A stretch of DNA of 49,262 nt from Candidatus Gastranaerophilales bacterium (GTDB taxonomy: Bacteria; Cyanobacteriota; Vampirovibrionia; Gastranaerophilales; Gastranaerophilaceae). The position numbers were made by a program, and so were the translations under genes. Location of the stretch: the NCBI GenBank assembly GCA_944326915.1, contig CALVFT010000009.1, positions 1 through 49,262 of the forward strand, given 5' to 3'. Positions 25,081 through 34,050 of this stretch are shown piece after piece; position 1 is the stretch's first letter, and every line of letters begins with the position of its first letter. A model generated the notes under the pieces. It was not told the origin of the DNA. It did not search any database and worked only from the letters and a program-made list of their open reading frames with translations.

Positions 25081-26295
25081 ATGGAAAATAAAGTTATAAA
25101 ATTAAAGAATAATGTTGAGTTAGTATATAGAAAAAATGCAAATACTCCAAGAATTGCCTTGTGTTTAAATTTTTCTTTGAATAATCCGATCCCAAATCCT
25201 GGGGTGTCTTCTTTGATGTCAAGATTGTTTATGCAAGGTACTAAAAATAGAAATGCTCAGCAATTAGCAGAAGAATTGGATAAGTATGCTATTGAATTTT
25301 CCAGTGAATTAAAACTTGACTATTTGAAATTTAAGATTGTATGTCTAAATGAAGATTTTGAAAAAGCTGTTGAAATTTTAGCTGATATAGTTAAAAATAC
25401 AACTTTTGAAGAATTTGATAAAGAGAGAGTCAAAATGATTGGTGAGATTGAAGCTGATTTGGATTCTCCAAGATCAAAAGTTGTAGACAATTATTATAAA
25501 AATATGTATTCAAATCACCATTATGGCTATACTAATACAGTGATATTGGAAAATATAAATAATTTTTCTAAAGAAGATGTTATAGAGGCTTATGACAAAT
25601 TTTCAAAAGACAGTAAAAAGATTATTTCATTTGTAGGTGATTTAGATTTTGATTTTGTAAATAATATTTTAGAACAAAATTTAGGTGATATTCCTCAGTC
25701 AATTTCTGGACTTGCGGATATAAAACCGCCAGTATTAAATGACAAGAAGGATGTAGAAATAATTAAACCTGATATGAATCAGGCACATATTTTGAAAGGT
25801 TGGCTAGTTCCTACATACGGTAGTGAGGATTATCCAAAACTTGCATTGTTGAATATAATATTAGGTGCTAGTGGACTTTCTTCAAGATTGTTCTTAGAAT
25901 TGAGGGATAAGAAAGGTTTAGCTTATGTCGTAAGAAGTTCTTACGATACTGCAAGACTTGCTGCTAATTTTTCGATTTATATCGCTACAGAACCTAAGAA
26001 TATTGAAGTTTCTTTGAAAGGCTTTGATGAAGAAATTAACAAAATTAAAAATGAGTTGGTTTCTGAAGAAGAGTTGGAAAATGCAAAAAATAACTTGTTT
26101 GGTAAGTGGGCATTTATTTCTGAAACAAACAGTCAACAAGCTAATTGGCTTGGACATTATGGAATCAATGGTGCCGGATACGATTTCTTTGAAAAAACTA
26201 AAGATGCAATTATGAAAGTTACTCCACAAGACATTAAAGATTGTGCGAATAGATATTTTAATGATACTTTTGTTTTATCAATTTTAAAACCGTAA
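25081..26295 (+). CDS. M16-family protein lacking the zinc-binding motif
   Basis: 404 residues with the two-domain clamshell of M16 (insulinase/MPP) peptidases. Where the active subunit has HxxEH, this one reads VSSLMSRLFMQGTKNR, with no His or Glu pair. The C-terminal Arg/Tyr loop is kept (SSRLFLELRDKKGLAYVV). This is the pattern of the non-catalytic partner (MPP-alpha type), which binds substrate with an active M16 subunit. No catalytic M16 gene lies beside it here. There is no signal peptide. Confidence 0.85.
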   Translation: MENKVIKLKNNVELVYRKNANTPRIALCLNFSLNNPIPNPGVSSLMSRLFMQGTKNRNAQQLAEELDKYAIEFSSELKLDYLKFKIVCLNEDFEKAVEILADIVKNTTFEEFDKERVKMIGEIEADLDSPRSKVVDNYYKNMYSNHHYGYTNTVILENINNFSKEDVIEAYDKFSKDSKKIISFVGDLDFDFVNNILEQNLGDIPQSISGLADIKPPVLNDKKDVEIIKPDMNQAHILKGWLVPTYGSEDYPKLALLNIILGASGLSSRLFLELRDKKGLAYVVRSSYDTARLAANFSIYIATEPKNIEVSLKGFDEEINKIKNELVSEEELENAKNNLFGKWAFISETNSQQANWLGHYGINGAGYDFFEKTKDAIMKVTPQDIKDCANRYFNDTFVLSILKP

Positions 26296-26399
26296 TAAAA
26301 ATATTTACAACTTTGTTCACTGCTTTATTAGGTAATGTATTACATTGGTTTGTTGTACATAATTATTTGTGTTGAAAAATTTTTCAAAGCAGGTCTATC

Positions 26400-26954
26400 T
26401 TGAATAAGTTGTGTAAATATTTAATATTATTATTTATATATTTTTTTAATTGCGCATTTATCATGGATGATGATTGTAATATACCTATTTCTGTTAGTTA
26501 TCAACCAAATGTGGATAGACTTGAACGTTCTTTTAAGCAGAAAGTAAATCTTGATGAAGGGGTAATTTTTACAAAAGTTCCACGAGGACTGGTAATAAGT
26601 TTTGATGAAAAAATATTTTTCAGTCCCGGAGATGCAAGAATAAAACAAAATTCTTTATATATTTTGGATGTTCTTGCCTCAGGGTTAAAAAATATCCATA
26701 ATGATTGTGTTGTAGAAGACCATACACAAGAAGATATGAATACAGTTAGTGCATATCAATATGATTGGGAAATTTCTATCGCACGAGCTGGTAATATCGC
26801 TCAGTATTTAATAAATTGCGGGAGTATAGATTCTGATAGAATTTTTGCTCTTGGATATGGTGAGTTTATGCCATTTAAGGACAATGTAGATGAACATGTC
26901 GGTATGGACAATAGAATAGATATTGTTATTTTAGAATATGAAGCTAATAGGTAA
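26400..26954 (+). CDS. OmpA/MotB C-terminal-domain protein
   Basis: 184 residues. An N-terminal hydrophobic segment (YLILLFIYFFNCAFIM) is a signal or anchor. The rest is a peptidoglycan-binding OmpA-like domain: LVISFDEKIFFSPGDARIK, YDWEISIARAGNIAQYL, then RIFALGYGEFMP and GMDNRIDIVIL. The helix before the last strand has the Asp and Arg (MDNRIDI) that contact diaminopimelate in this fold. No lipobox is obvious. The start is TTG 26400. It converges on the sigma factor gene with 3 bp between stops. A flagellar stator role is possible but unproven, as no motA is near. Confidence 0.8.
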   Translation: MNKLCKYLILLFIYFFNCAFIMDDDCNIPISVSYQPNVDRLERSFKQKVNLDEGVIFTKVPRGLVISFDEKIFFSPGDARIKQNSLYILDVLASGLKNIHNDCVVEDHTQEDMNTVSAYQYDWEISIARAGNIAQYLINCGSIDSDRIFALGYGEFMPFKDNVDEHVGMDNRIDIVILEYEANR

Positions 26955-26957
26955 AAG

Positions 26958-27785
26958 TTATGCAACAATACTTTGACGAAGTCTGGTTGTTCTGTTTTCG
27001 CTAAGTATATTTTTAAGCTTCATGATTGATTGAGCATGTAATTGGCAAACTCTGGATTCTGACATGCCTATTGTTTCTCCGATTTCTTTTAGAGTCATGT
27101 TCTCTTGGTAATATAGAACCATTATGACTCTTTCTCTTTCAGGTAATCTTTTCAATGCTCTTTCCAATTCTTGTTTTACGTTTTGTTCTTCTGCTTGTTC
27201 TTGAGGATTTAGTTTGTTTGTGTCTTGAATAGTATCAATTATTTCAACACTATCGTCTGTATTTCCTCTTTTTTCATAGATTGAAGTCATTGTGGTATCT
27301 TCTGATAACAGTTGGTTGACTTTTTCAGCGTCCATATCCAAAAAGTTTGCGACTTCAGTAGTGGTTGGCATTCTGCCTAAATCTTGTTTAAGCTGCTCTT
27401 GAGCTGCTTTTATATCTTTAATTTTCTTTCTTACACTTCTTGGTAAGAAGTCTTGAGCTCTTATTCTATCCAAAATAGCGCCGCGAATACGAATAAGTGC
27501 GTAAGTTTCAAAACGTGTATTTTTTTGAGGAGAGTATCTTTCTATTGCGTTTATAAGTCCTTCTACGCCATACCCTGCAATATCTTCAATTGAAATAGTT
27601 GCAGGTAAAGTTACTTTTACTCTTCCGACAACGTATCTTATAAGATAGATATATTGCACAATTAATGAGTCTCTTGCTGATTTATTTGTCTTATCATGCA
27701 AGTAAGTTTCCCACAATGATACCAACTCCTCCTCAGGAAGTCTTTTTATATTATTGTACGATGTGAAATCAAAACTCTGACTCAT
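26958..27785 (-). CDS. FliA/WhiG-family RNA polymerase sigma factor
   Basis: 275 residues from ATG 27785 (MSQSFDFTSY); the frame is open to a TTG at 27797 without support. Region 2 is clear (ISIEDIAGYGVEGLINAIERY, RFETYALIRIRGAILD). Region 3 follows (DFLPRSVRKKIKDI, GRMPTTTEVANFL), then the region 4 helix-turn-helix (MTLKEIGETIGMSESRVCQL). This is the sigma-28 group that transcribes flagellar, motility or sporulation-type genes. A flagellar rod operon lies 4 kb away, and a sigma-28-like promoter is seen at 4396-4423, so motility control is the likely role. Confidence 0.88.
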   Translation of the reverse strand: MSQSFDFTSYNNIKRLPEEELVSLWETYLHDKTNKSARDSLIVQYIYLIRYVVGRVKVTLPATISIEDIAGYGVEGLINAIERYSPQKNTRFETYALIRIRGAILDRIRAQDFLPRSVRKKIKDIKAAQEQLKQDLGRMPTTTEVANFLDMDAEKVNQLLSEDTTMTSIYEKRGNTDDSVEIIDTIQDTNKLNPQEQAEEQNVKQELERALKRLPERERVIMVLYYQENMTLKEIGETIGMSESRVCQLHAQSIMKLKNILSENRTTRLRQSIVA

Positions 27786-27919
27786 TAAACTACCCAAATA
27801 TCTGTCTGTTTATCTTACATTACTATTCTATACTATATATATTTCTCAACATCATATAAAAGTTGTAATTGTTTTTTATTAACTAAAGTTTTAGATGTAT
27901 GTAACGAAATAATAATTAA

Positions 27920-27948
27920 TTGTAACAATTTCTTAATCATGCTAAAAT
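27920..27948 (+). promoter_or_regulatory. Promoter of the Ala/Lys-rich protein gene
   Basis: TTGTAA (27920-27925), a 17-bp spacer, TAAAAT (27943-27948) preceded by TGC. The leader is about 75 bases, with AGAAAGGTAGAAG before ATG 28030. Confidence 0.7.
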
Positions 27949-28029
27949 AATTGGCAAATTTATTAGTTTTCGTTTTTTAGTAAATATAACAACAATAAAA
28001 GTGTGTTATCAAAAGAAAGGTAGAAGAAC

Positions 28030-28923
28030 ATGGTTGACAGTGTAAACAACAATTCTAGCAATGTGGGTTTATATACCGCATTAGGTGCCGGAGTAGGCGC
28101 AGTTGGTGGTGGTGCTTACGGTAAATTCCTTACAAAACCGTATTTGAAAGATAATGCTCCATCAGATCAATTTATTAGAACTGCTCATGATACAATTGCA
28201 GAATCTAATGCCGCAAAAGCAGGTGAAACAGCAAAAACAACTGCTACAAATGCATTGAAAGATAAAGAGTTTGATGCATTAAAAAATGAATTAAAAAATA
28301 ATGCTGCTAAATATGGATTAGCAGAGGTAAAAGACAGTGAAGGTAAAGTTACTAAGTCTTTAGATGATGTCGTTAAAGAATATGTTGGTTCTGAAACTGA
28401 TAAAGCAAAATTAGCTGAAAAAATGGCTAATAGTGCAGAAGAAACTGCTAAAAAGGCAGCTCAAGAAGCACATGTTTCAGGTCAAAAAATCGGTGATGCA
28501 ATCGATGAAATCGGTAAGTTAGCAGATGATGCAAAAGCTGATGATCTTAAAGCTGCAGTAAAAAAACATGCTGAAGCATTTGGTATCAAGGCAGAAGATG
28601 CTGATGTTGATGGCTTAGTTGGAACTAAAAAGGCTAGTGAATTAAAGGCTGCATTAGAAGATAAATTAAAATCTACAAAAGATACAGTTGCTGAATTTTT
28701 CTCTGAAGGAAAATTAAAAGCAGAAGCTGATGTCGCAGAAGATTCAAAATCAGCATATAAAGCAGTAAAAGATGCAATTGGTAAAATGACTAACAAAGCT
28801 GCTCTTAAATGGGCTGGTATTGGAGCTGCAGCTTTAGGTGTGATTGGTCTAGCAGCAGGAGTTGCAACTAAGAAATCTCCAGAAAAAGCTCCTGAAGAAC
28901 AACATATTTCTGCTCAAGCATAG
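28030..28923 (+). CDS. Ala/Lys/Glu-rich protein with two Gly-rich hydrophobic ends
   Basis: 297 residues, not recognised. A Gly-rich hydrophobic segment sits near each end (YTALGAGVGAVGGGAYGKF, residues 14-32; WAGIGAAALGVIGLAAGVAT, about 262-281). Between them is a long helical Ala/Lys/Asp/Glu-rich region (ALKDKEFDALKNELKNNAAK and similar), probably amphipathic helices or coiled coil. There is no signal peptide. Single promoter and terminator make it monocistronic, and the codons are clean, so it is probably well expressed. The layout suggests a helical linker with membrane-active ends. Confidence 0.6.
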   Translation: MVDSVNNNSSNVGLYTALGAGVGAVGGGAYGKFLTKPYLKDNAPSDQFIRTAHDTIAESNAAKAGETAKTTATNALKDKEFDALKNELKNNAAKYGLAEVKDSEGKVTKSLDDVVKEYVGSETDKAKLAEKMANSAEETAKKAAQEAHVSGQKIGDAIDEIGKLADDAKADDLKAAVKKHAEAFGIKAEDADVDGLVGTKKASELKAALEDKLKSTKDTVAEFFSEGKLKAEADVAEDSKSAYKAVKDAIGKMTNKAALKWAGIGAAALGVIGLAAGVATKKSPEKAPEEQHISAQA

Positions 28924-28948
28924 TTCTTTGATTAACATATATATAAAT

Positions 28949-28985
28949 AAAAAAATCGGATTTGTAAAAATCCGATTTTTTTTAT
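28949..28985. terminator. Terminator between the Ala-rich gene and corC-like gene
   Basis: A stem of ATCGGATTT with AAATCCGAT, extended by A/T runs (28949-28963 with 28968-28982), and a 4-base loop. The T-run reads to 28983. Confidence 0.9.
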
Positions 28986-28992
28986 TCAAAAT

Positions 28993-29013
28993 ATTTATTT
29001 ATTTATTTATTTA
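28993..29013. repeat. ATTT tetranucleotide repeat over the CorC-like stop codon
   Basis: Five tandem ATTT units run across the 3' end of the CorC-like gene, whose stop is at 29007-29009. On the minus strand the repeat reads AAAT and gives further stop codons, so length changes should only slightly alter the last residues. Confidence 0.6.
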
Positions 29014-30365
29014 TCTTCATTCTCTTGAGATACTGTTTCTGGAATTTGTCTTACAATTTCCAGTTTTGTAACTCTAGCTCCATCTACCTCTTTTACAACG
29101 AATGTAAAATCATTTAGTGATACAGTATCATTGACTTCAGCAAGTCTGCCAAGCTGTTTTACGACCAGACCGCCTATTGTATCAATATCCTCATCATCAA
29201 TATCTTTTTCATCGATATCAAAGAATTCTGCAAATTCATCAACTCTCATTATAGCATTAGCTATATATGTATTTGGAGCTATTTCTTGGATATCTGGTTC
29301 TTCTTCTTCCTCTTCGTCAAACTCGTCTTGAACTTCTCCGAATATCTCTTCTATGACATCTTCAAGAGTTATAAGACCTGAAGTACCACCAAATTCATCA
29401 ACTACAATAGCCATTTGTCCTTTACGTTTTTTGAATTCTAGTACAAGATTATCCATTGTAATTGTTTCTGGGACAAGAAGCACATCGCGTTTTATTCTTT
29501 CTATAGGGCATACTTCATCTTTAAGAGATAGTGAAAATAAATCTTTAACGTGCACAATACCTGTTATATGGTCAATATCTTCTTCATATACAGGGTATCT
29601 GGTATATTGACTTTCTGCTGCAAGTTTATTTAATTCTTCCATAGGCATATTACTTGGTATACATACCATGTCAGTTCTTGGTATCATTACCTGCTTTGCT
29701 GTCAGGTCAGAAAACTTAAATACATTATGCAACATATCTTTTTCTGTTTCATTAAGAACACCGCCATTGTAGCTCGCATTTACAAGCATATCCAGTTCTT
29801 CTGTAGAGTGTACAAGAGAACCTTTGTGTGTGTGTGGAATATTAAACAGTTTTAAAACAAAATTACCAAAACCGTTTAATAACCAAATAAATGGATTAAA
29901 TACAACAGTTATAGCTTGCATTGGTTTTGCAACTACAAGAGCTGTCTTTTCTGTGAATTCTAGTGCAATTGACTTTGGAATAAGTTCACCAAGTACAACG
30001 TGTAAAAACGTAATCAGTGCAAATGCAATAGATACAGATAGTGTGTGAGTTGCAATTGTTTGAGTAACTCCTGGAAGGAATACAAAAATAGGTTCAATTA
30101 TGTGTGCAAGAGTTGATTCTCCAACCCAACCAAGTCCAATACTTGAAATTGTTACACCTAATTGTACTGCAGCTATAAATTTATCCAAATCTTTGATTGC
30201 TTCCAGTGCTATTTTTGCATCATAATTACCTTCTTTTACCAGTTGTTCGATTCTTGTTTTACGAACTTTTACCATTGCAAATTCAGATGCAACAAAAAAA
30301 CCGTTTGAAAACAGCAAAAATGCTATTACAAACAAATTGAATATTGTAGTGCTCGACTCATCCAT
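29007..30365 (-). CDS. CNNM/CorC-type hemolysin-family membrane protein
   Basis: 452 residues. An N-terminal DUF21 (CNNM) membrane domain with about four helices (FVIAFLLFSNGFFVASEFAM, FIAAVQLGVTISSIGLGWVG, AFALITFLHVVLGELIPKS) precedes two CBS domains (ARTD-type loop MIPRTDMVCIP, then RKGQMAIVVDEFGGTSGLIT). A CorC_HlyC C-terminal domain with a conspicuous acidic run (DEFDEEEEEEPD) follows. Family members export magnesium or other divalent cations. The ATG has a GAGGAAA ribosome binding site. It is monocistronic. Confidence 0.9.
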   Translation of the reverse strand: MDESSTTIFNLFVIAFLLFSNGFFVASEFAMVKVRKTRIEQLVKEGNYDAKIALEAIKDLDKFIAAVQLGVTISSIGLGWVGESTLAHIIEPIFVFLPGVTQTIATHTLSVSIAFALITFLHVVLGELIPKSIALEFTEKTALVVAKPMQAITVVFNPFIWLLNGFGNFVLKLFNIPHTHKGSLVHSTEELDMLVNASYNGGVLNETEKDMLHNVFKFSDLTAKQVMIPRTDMVCIPSNMPMEELNKLAAESQYTRYPVYEEDIDHITGIVHVKDLFSLSLKDEVCPIERIKRDVLLVPETITMDNLVLEFKKRKGQMAIVVDEFGGTSGLITLEDVIEEIFGEVQDEFDEEEEEEPDIQEIAPNTYIANAIMRVDEFAEFFDIDEKDIDDEDIDTIGGLVVKQLGRLAEVNDTVSLNDFTFVVKEVDGARVTKLEIVRQIPETVSQENEDK

Positions 30366-30446
30366 TTTATCTTTATTTCCTCGTGTATAATTGAATAATA
30401 ACTTTATGAGTTATTATAATATTCTTTTGAGAAAAATGCAATACTA

Positions 30447-31268
30447 CTAGTCTTCTGTTGGAGATATTGCCCTTAGTTCTGTATAGATTAGTGGAGAAAA
30501 TCCTTTTGTTGTAGATATTTCTATAATTTTGTAATAGTTAGGTGGAACTATTAATGATGGACTAGAAATGTGATATACTCCATTTCTCATCTGTTCTGTA
30601 TTCATGTGGTAGTGCCCTGAAATGACAGCTACAACGTTATCGTATTTGTCTAACCTTGCAAGATATTCTTCTTTTTTATATGTGTCGTGAGAAGAAGAAA
30701 CTTTAGGCGGAACTATAGGGTAGTGTTGAGCAATTATAACTGGTGATTTTTTATATTTTGTTAACTGCTTTTCAAGCCAGTCAAGCGTATCTTTTCTATA
30801 GTAGCCTACTGCATTTGGTATAATTTCTTTTGCTCCGTCTACTACAATAAACACAAAACCATCCTTTTTGAAAACATAATTTTGATGTTTAGGTTTGTAT
30901 GCCGCATCAAGATCTCTTATTGTGTCAATGTATTGAGCTTTTGAAAGATTGCCGTTTTTAAATACATCGTGGTTTCCTATTACCATATAATATGGGATAT
31001 CAAGATTTTTGATTATAGTCATAAAGCCTTGGAGGTATTTGGGCTTAGGGGAATCGATATTGTCTCCTGTAAAAATTACAAAAGAAAGATCTTTTTGTTG
31101 ATTAAGATCTGCGACTGTCTTTTTTAATATTTCTGCAGGATAAGGTGATTCGTCACTGTAGTGTACATCTGTAACTTGAGCGAACTTAATTACATTAGCC
31201 ATTGCAAAATTTTGAATGCCAACAAATATCAAAAAAGCTAGAAATGTTTTTATTAAAGACTTTTTCAT
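30447..31268 (-). CDS. Exported calcineurin-like metallophosphoesterase
   Basis: 273 residues with a signal peptide (IKTFLAFLIFVGIQNFAMA). The calcineurin motifs are all present: QVTDVHYSD (D-x-H), FTGDNID (GDxxD), VIGNHDVF (GNHD), a single His in AQHYPIVPP, and GHYHMN (GHxH). It is a periplasmic or secreted phosphatase/phosphodiesterase of unknown substrate. AAGGGG lies five bases before the ATG. Confidence 0.88.
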   Translation of the reverse strand: MKKSLIKTFLAFLIFVGIQNFAMANVIKFAQVTDVHYSDESPYPAEILKKTVADLNQQKDLSFVIFTGDNIDSPKPKYLQGFMTIIKNLDIPYYMVIGNHDVFKNGNLSKAQYIDTIRDLDAAYKPKHQNYVFKKDGFVFIVVDGAKEIIPNAVGYYRKDTLDWLEKQLTKYKKSPVIIAQHYPIVPPKVSSSHDTYKKEEYLARLDKYDNVVAVISGHYHMNTEQMRNGVYHISSPSLIVPPNYYKIIEISTTKGFSPLIYTELRAISPTED

Positions 31269-31349
31269 TTATTCCCCTTCTTACTCAAAAAAAGTATATC
31301 ATAAATTCTATAAATGTGCTAGAATTGATGATAAATAAGGAGAATATTA

Positions 31350-31595
31350 GTGAGACTTGATAAATTTCTAAAGGTTTCAAGATTGATAAAGAGAAGAACT
31401 GTTGCAAATGAAGTGTCTGATATGGGTAGGGTATTGGTTAATGGTAACCCTGCAAAGGCTGCAAAACAAATTAAAGAGGGCGATACAATAAGTATTGAAT
31501 ATGCTAACAGGACTTTATCTGTTAAAGTATTGAAGGTGCCAAATAATAATGTGAGTGTGCAAGAGGCTCCTTCTTTATATGAAATTATTGAATAA
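31350..31595 (+). CDS. rqcP: S4-domain ribosome quality-control protein RqcP
   Basis: 81 residues, an S4 RNA-binding domain: MRLDKFLKVSRLIKRRTVAN, then GRVLVNGNPAKAAKQIKEGD. The length and wording match Bacillus RqcP (YabO), which with RqcH adds Ala tails on stalled 50S nascent chains; Hsp15-like proteins are the alternative. GTG start with AAGGAG nine bases upstream. Confidence 0.85.
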   Translation: MRLDKFLKVSRLIKRRTVANEVSDMGRVLVNGNPAKAAKQIKEGDTISIEYANRTLSVKVLKVPNNNVSVQEAPSLYEIIE

Positions 31596-31673
31596 ATTTT
31601 GACTTTTTGAAAAAAAACATTAATGCATGCATAAAGGGTATCTCATACAAATAGATGATTTTAGAAAAAATAA

Positions 31674-31702
31674 TTGATTATTTGTCTAAAAAGTCCGATT
31701 AT
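31674..31702 (+). promoter_or_regulatory. Candidate promoter of the flagellar rod operon
   Basis: TTGATT (31674-31679), a 17-bp spacer, GATTAT (31697-31702). The -10 region reads TCCGATTAT, which also resembles the CCGAT core of sigma-28 promoters, but no TAAA is at the right distance. Which sigma factor uses it cannot be decided. Confidence 0.4.
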
Positions 31703-31725
31703 ATGAGAAAAAAGAGGTAGTAAGC

Positions 31726-32424
31726 ATGCAAATAAACGGTGGAATAAGATTCTGTGAAAAAGGGCTGACGGCTTCATTGAGGGCTATGCATGTTCAAACA
31801 GAGCTTATCGGTATGTCAAATGAAAACATAACAGGTTTTGATAAAGTTGGTTATCAGAGAAAAGAACCTGTAGTATCTTCTTTTACGGAATTTATAGGAG
31901 TGCATGGACTATCTCAGACTGTAGATGATCAAGTCGGTCGTATTCAAATGTCGGATAATCCCTTAGATCTTGCGTTGGCTAATAAAGGTTATTTTCAAGT
32001 GCAAGGCCGAGATGGAATTGAACTGACAAGAGATGGCAGGTTTAAAATTGATAAGGAAGGATATTTGTTAAGTTTAGATGATGCAAATGTCCTATCAAGT
32101 GCTGGTGTCCCAATAAAATTGCCGATAGTTCCTGATAAGGTTGAGGATATAAAAATAAATTCTAAAGGATTAGTTAGTGTTTTTAATAAAGAAACTCTAA
32201 AATTGCAGCCTGCAGGGTATATAGGTGTTGTGGATTCTAATGGAATTTTGGTTATGGATCCTCAAGTAAAACAAGGATATAATGAATTTTCAAATGTATC
32301 TTTGCAAAATGAATTTATTGGAATGATGCCGATAATAAGAAATTTTGAAGCAAATAGACAGATTTTTATGATTCAAAATCAAAATCTGCAGAAAGTAATA
32401 TCGCAACTGGGTTCAACATCGTAG
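31726..32424 (+). CDS. Flagellar basal-body rod protein, FlgF/FlgG family (first copy)
   Basis: 232 residues. The N-terminal rod motif is divergent (MSNENITGFDKVGYQRKE instead of NNLANxNTxGYK). The central hook-basal domain is typical (NPLDLALANKGYFQV, ELTRDGRFKIDKEGYLL). The C-terminus (FANRQIFMIQNQNLQKVISQ pattern) closes the coiled-coil. It assembles into the rod through the periplasm. FlgF versus FlgG cannot be settled by eye. It is the first gene of a four-gene operon, with GAGG before the ATG. Confidence 0.85.
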   Translation: MQINGGIRFCEKGLTASLRAMHVQTELIGMSNENITGFDKVGYQRKEPVVSSFTEFIGVHGLSQTVDDQVGRIQMSDNPLDLALANKGYFQVQGRDGIELTRDGRFKIDKEGYLLSLDDANVLSSAGVPIKLPIVPDKVEDIKINSKGLVSVFNKETLKLQPAGYIGVVDSNGILVMDPQVKQGYNEFSNVSLQNEFIGMMPIIRNFEANRQIFMIQNQNLQKVISQLGSTS

Positions 32425-32442
32425 GATTATGAGGTGTAAGTT

Positions 32443-33156
32443 ATGTATAGTATGCAAGGTATAGTTAGAAGAAGTATTAATAATGTTACCAACCAATTTG
32501 AAAAATTAGGTTACGTTGGTAACAATTTAGCGAACTTGAACACTCATGGATATAAGTCTGTACGTTTTGAACAAATGTTGAATGAAGATGGCTATTTGAC
32601 AGGTGCTGTAAGAACAGATTATAAAACCGGATCAATACAGATTACAAGTAATCCTTATGATGTTGCAATAACAGGCCCGGGATTTATTCCTGTTGTATCT
32701 CCAGAAGGTCAGATTGCATATACAAGAGATGGTGCTTTTAAACAAGGTAAAGATGGTTATCTTGTAACTGGCGATGATTGGCTTGTTGGTGAAGGTATAA
32801 AGATCCCAACAAATTGCTATAAGTTTATAATCAAACCGAGTGGTGACGTATATGCGTATGATACGAGAGAGTCTAAACCAAGAAAACTTGGTAATATTCC
32901 ACTTGTAATGTTTGATAATCCGGAAGGTCTAGAACAAAAAGGCATGAATAAATTAGTTCCAACAGAAGATTCTGGAGAAGCTGTTTTGGTCAAAAACCAT
33001 GATCTTTTTGCTCAGAATAATTTAGAAAACTCAAATACAAACATTTATACATCAGTAAGTGATATGTTAAGGTTGAATGCTTCAATGTTAGCAAGTACGC
33101 GTATGATGAAAGTAGTTGATGATATGTACAACAAGGCTATTAATATTCGTGAATAG
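32443..33156 (+). CDS. Flagellar basal-body rod protein, FlgG/FlgF family (second copy)
   Basis: 237 residues. GNNLANLNTHGYKSVRFEQM is a canonical rod-protein N-terminus. NPYDVAITGPGFIPVV and AYTRDGAFKQGKDGYLV form the central domain, and LRLNASMLASTRMMKVVDDM is the C-terminal coil. It is more canonical than the first copy. It follows 18 bp after it. Confidence 0.87.
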   Translation: MYSMQGIVRRSINNVTNQFEKLGYVGNNLANLNTHGYKSVRFEQMLNEDGYLTGAVRTDYKTGSIQITSNPYDVAITGPGFIPVVSPEGQIAYTRDGAFKQGKDGYLVTGDDWLVGEGIKIPTNCYKFIIKPSGDVYAYDTRESKPRKLGNIPLVMFDNPEGLEQKGMNKLVPTEDSGEAVLVKNHDLFAQNNLENSNTNIYTSVSDMLRLNASMLASTRMMKVVDDMYNKAINIRE

Positions 33157-33183
33157 TTAAAAGATAAGTAAGGAAGGATTAGA

Positions 33184-33531
33184 ATGTTTACATCACTTGA
33201 TAATATGGGCAAAGTTACATTGATGATGGATTTGATAACTCAAAAACAAAGAGCTATCGGTTCTAATCTTGCAAATATTGATACTCCTGGCTATGTAAGA
33301 AGGGATATCAACTTTGGTGATTATTTAAGTTCAATGAATAGCCCGCTTGAGACAAAATTGTCAGAAAAGTTAGGCCCATCTGCAGTTATAAATGAACAGC
33401 AATATAAGGAAATTGATCCTGCAGAAGAATTGATGGAATTGCAACAGAATTCTTTGTTATACACAATGGCAACAAGAAGAATGTCTAATATTATTACAGA
33501 AATGAAAACTGTAATAAATGTCGGTAAGTAG
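33184..33531 (+). CDS. flgB: Flagellar basal-body rod protein FlgB
   Basis: 115 residues, slightly short for the family. GSNLANIDTPGYVRRDINF is the rod signature, and LLYTMATRRMSNIITEMKTV is the C-terminal helix. FlgB is the proximal rod component next to FliE and the MS ring. AAGGA precedes the ATG. It lies 27 bp after the FlgG-like gene, so the distal-rod genes precede the proximal ones, opposite to the usual flgBC...FG order. Confidence 0.9.
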   Translation: MFTSLDNMGKVTLMMDLITQKQRAIGSNLANIDTPGYVRRDINFGDYLSSMNSPLETKLSEKLGPSAVINEQQYKEIDPAEELMELQQNSLLYTMATRRMSNIITEMKTVINVGK

Positions 33532-33567
33532 TTAATTTGAAAATTAGTAAGTAAAGAGGAATATATT

Positions 33568-34011
33568 ATGAGTATAATGGAATCAATGAATATCGGATCA
33601 AATGCCTTGAAAGCCCATGGCTTAAGACTTGATATTCACGCTAAAAACATTGCGAATGTTGATACACCTAATTACGTCAGACGTATTCCTGTATTGAATG
33701 CAACTGAGGATATGTCTTTTCATGGATTGATGAATGCAATGAAAGAAGATGTATTTGGTGTAGGTACTCTACCGTATTTACAAGGTGGAGTTACTTTCAA
33801 TGGTTGTGTGGAAGATCCGACTCTTGGGGATAGAATTTACAAGCCGGGGCATCCTGATGCCGATGCTGAAGGTTATATTAGAGCATCTAATGTTAATGCT
33901 ATGGTTGATATGGCAGATGCTGTACTCGCTCAAAGAGCTTATGAAGCAAACTTGGCTTTGATTAATATTACAAAGTCAATGGCTCAAAAAGCTACTGAAA
34001 TTGGAAGATAA
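33568..34011 (+). CDS. flgC: Flagellar basal-body rod protein FlgC
   Basis: 147 residues. AKNIANVDTPNYVRRIPVL at the N-terminus and the typical ending NAMVDMADAVLAQRAYEANL identify FlgC. It is a proximal rod protein. GAGGAA ribosome binding site. fliE, the usual next gene, is absent; a glycosyltransferase follows 39 bp later. Confidence 0.93.
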   Translation: MSIMESMNIGSNALKAHGLRLDIHAKNIANVDTPNYVRRIPVLNATEDMSFHGLMNAMKEDVFGVGTLPYLQGGVTFNGCVEDPTLGDRIYKPGHPDADAEGYIRASNVNAMVDMADAVLAQRAYEANLALINITKSMAQKATEIGR

Positions 34012-34050
34012 TTTTTTGTAATTTATGTTATTATTGAAGTGGAGGTCGGT

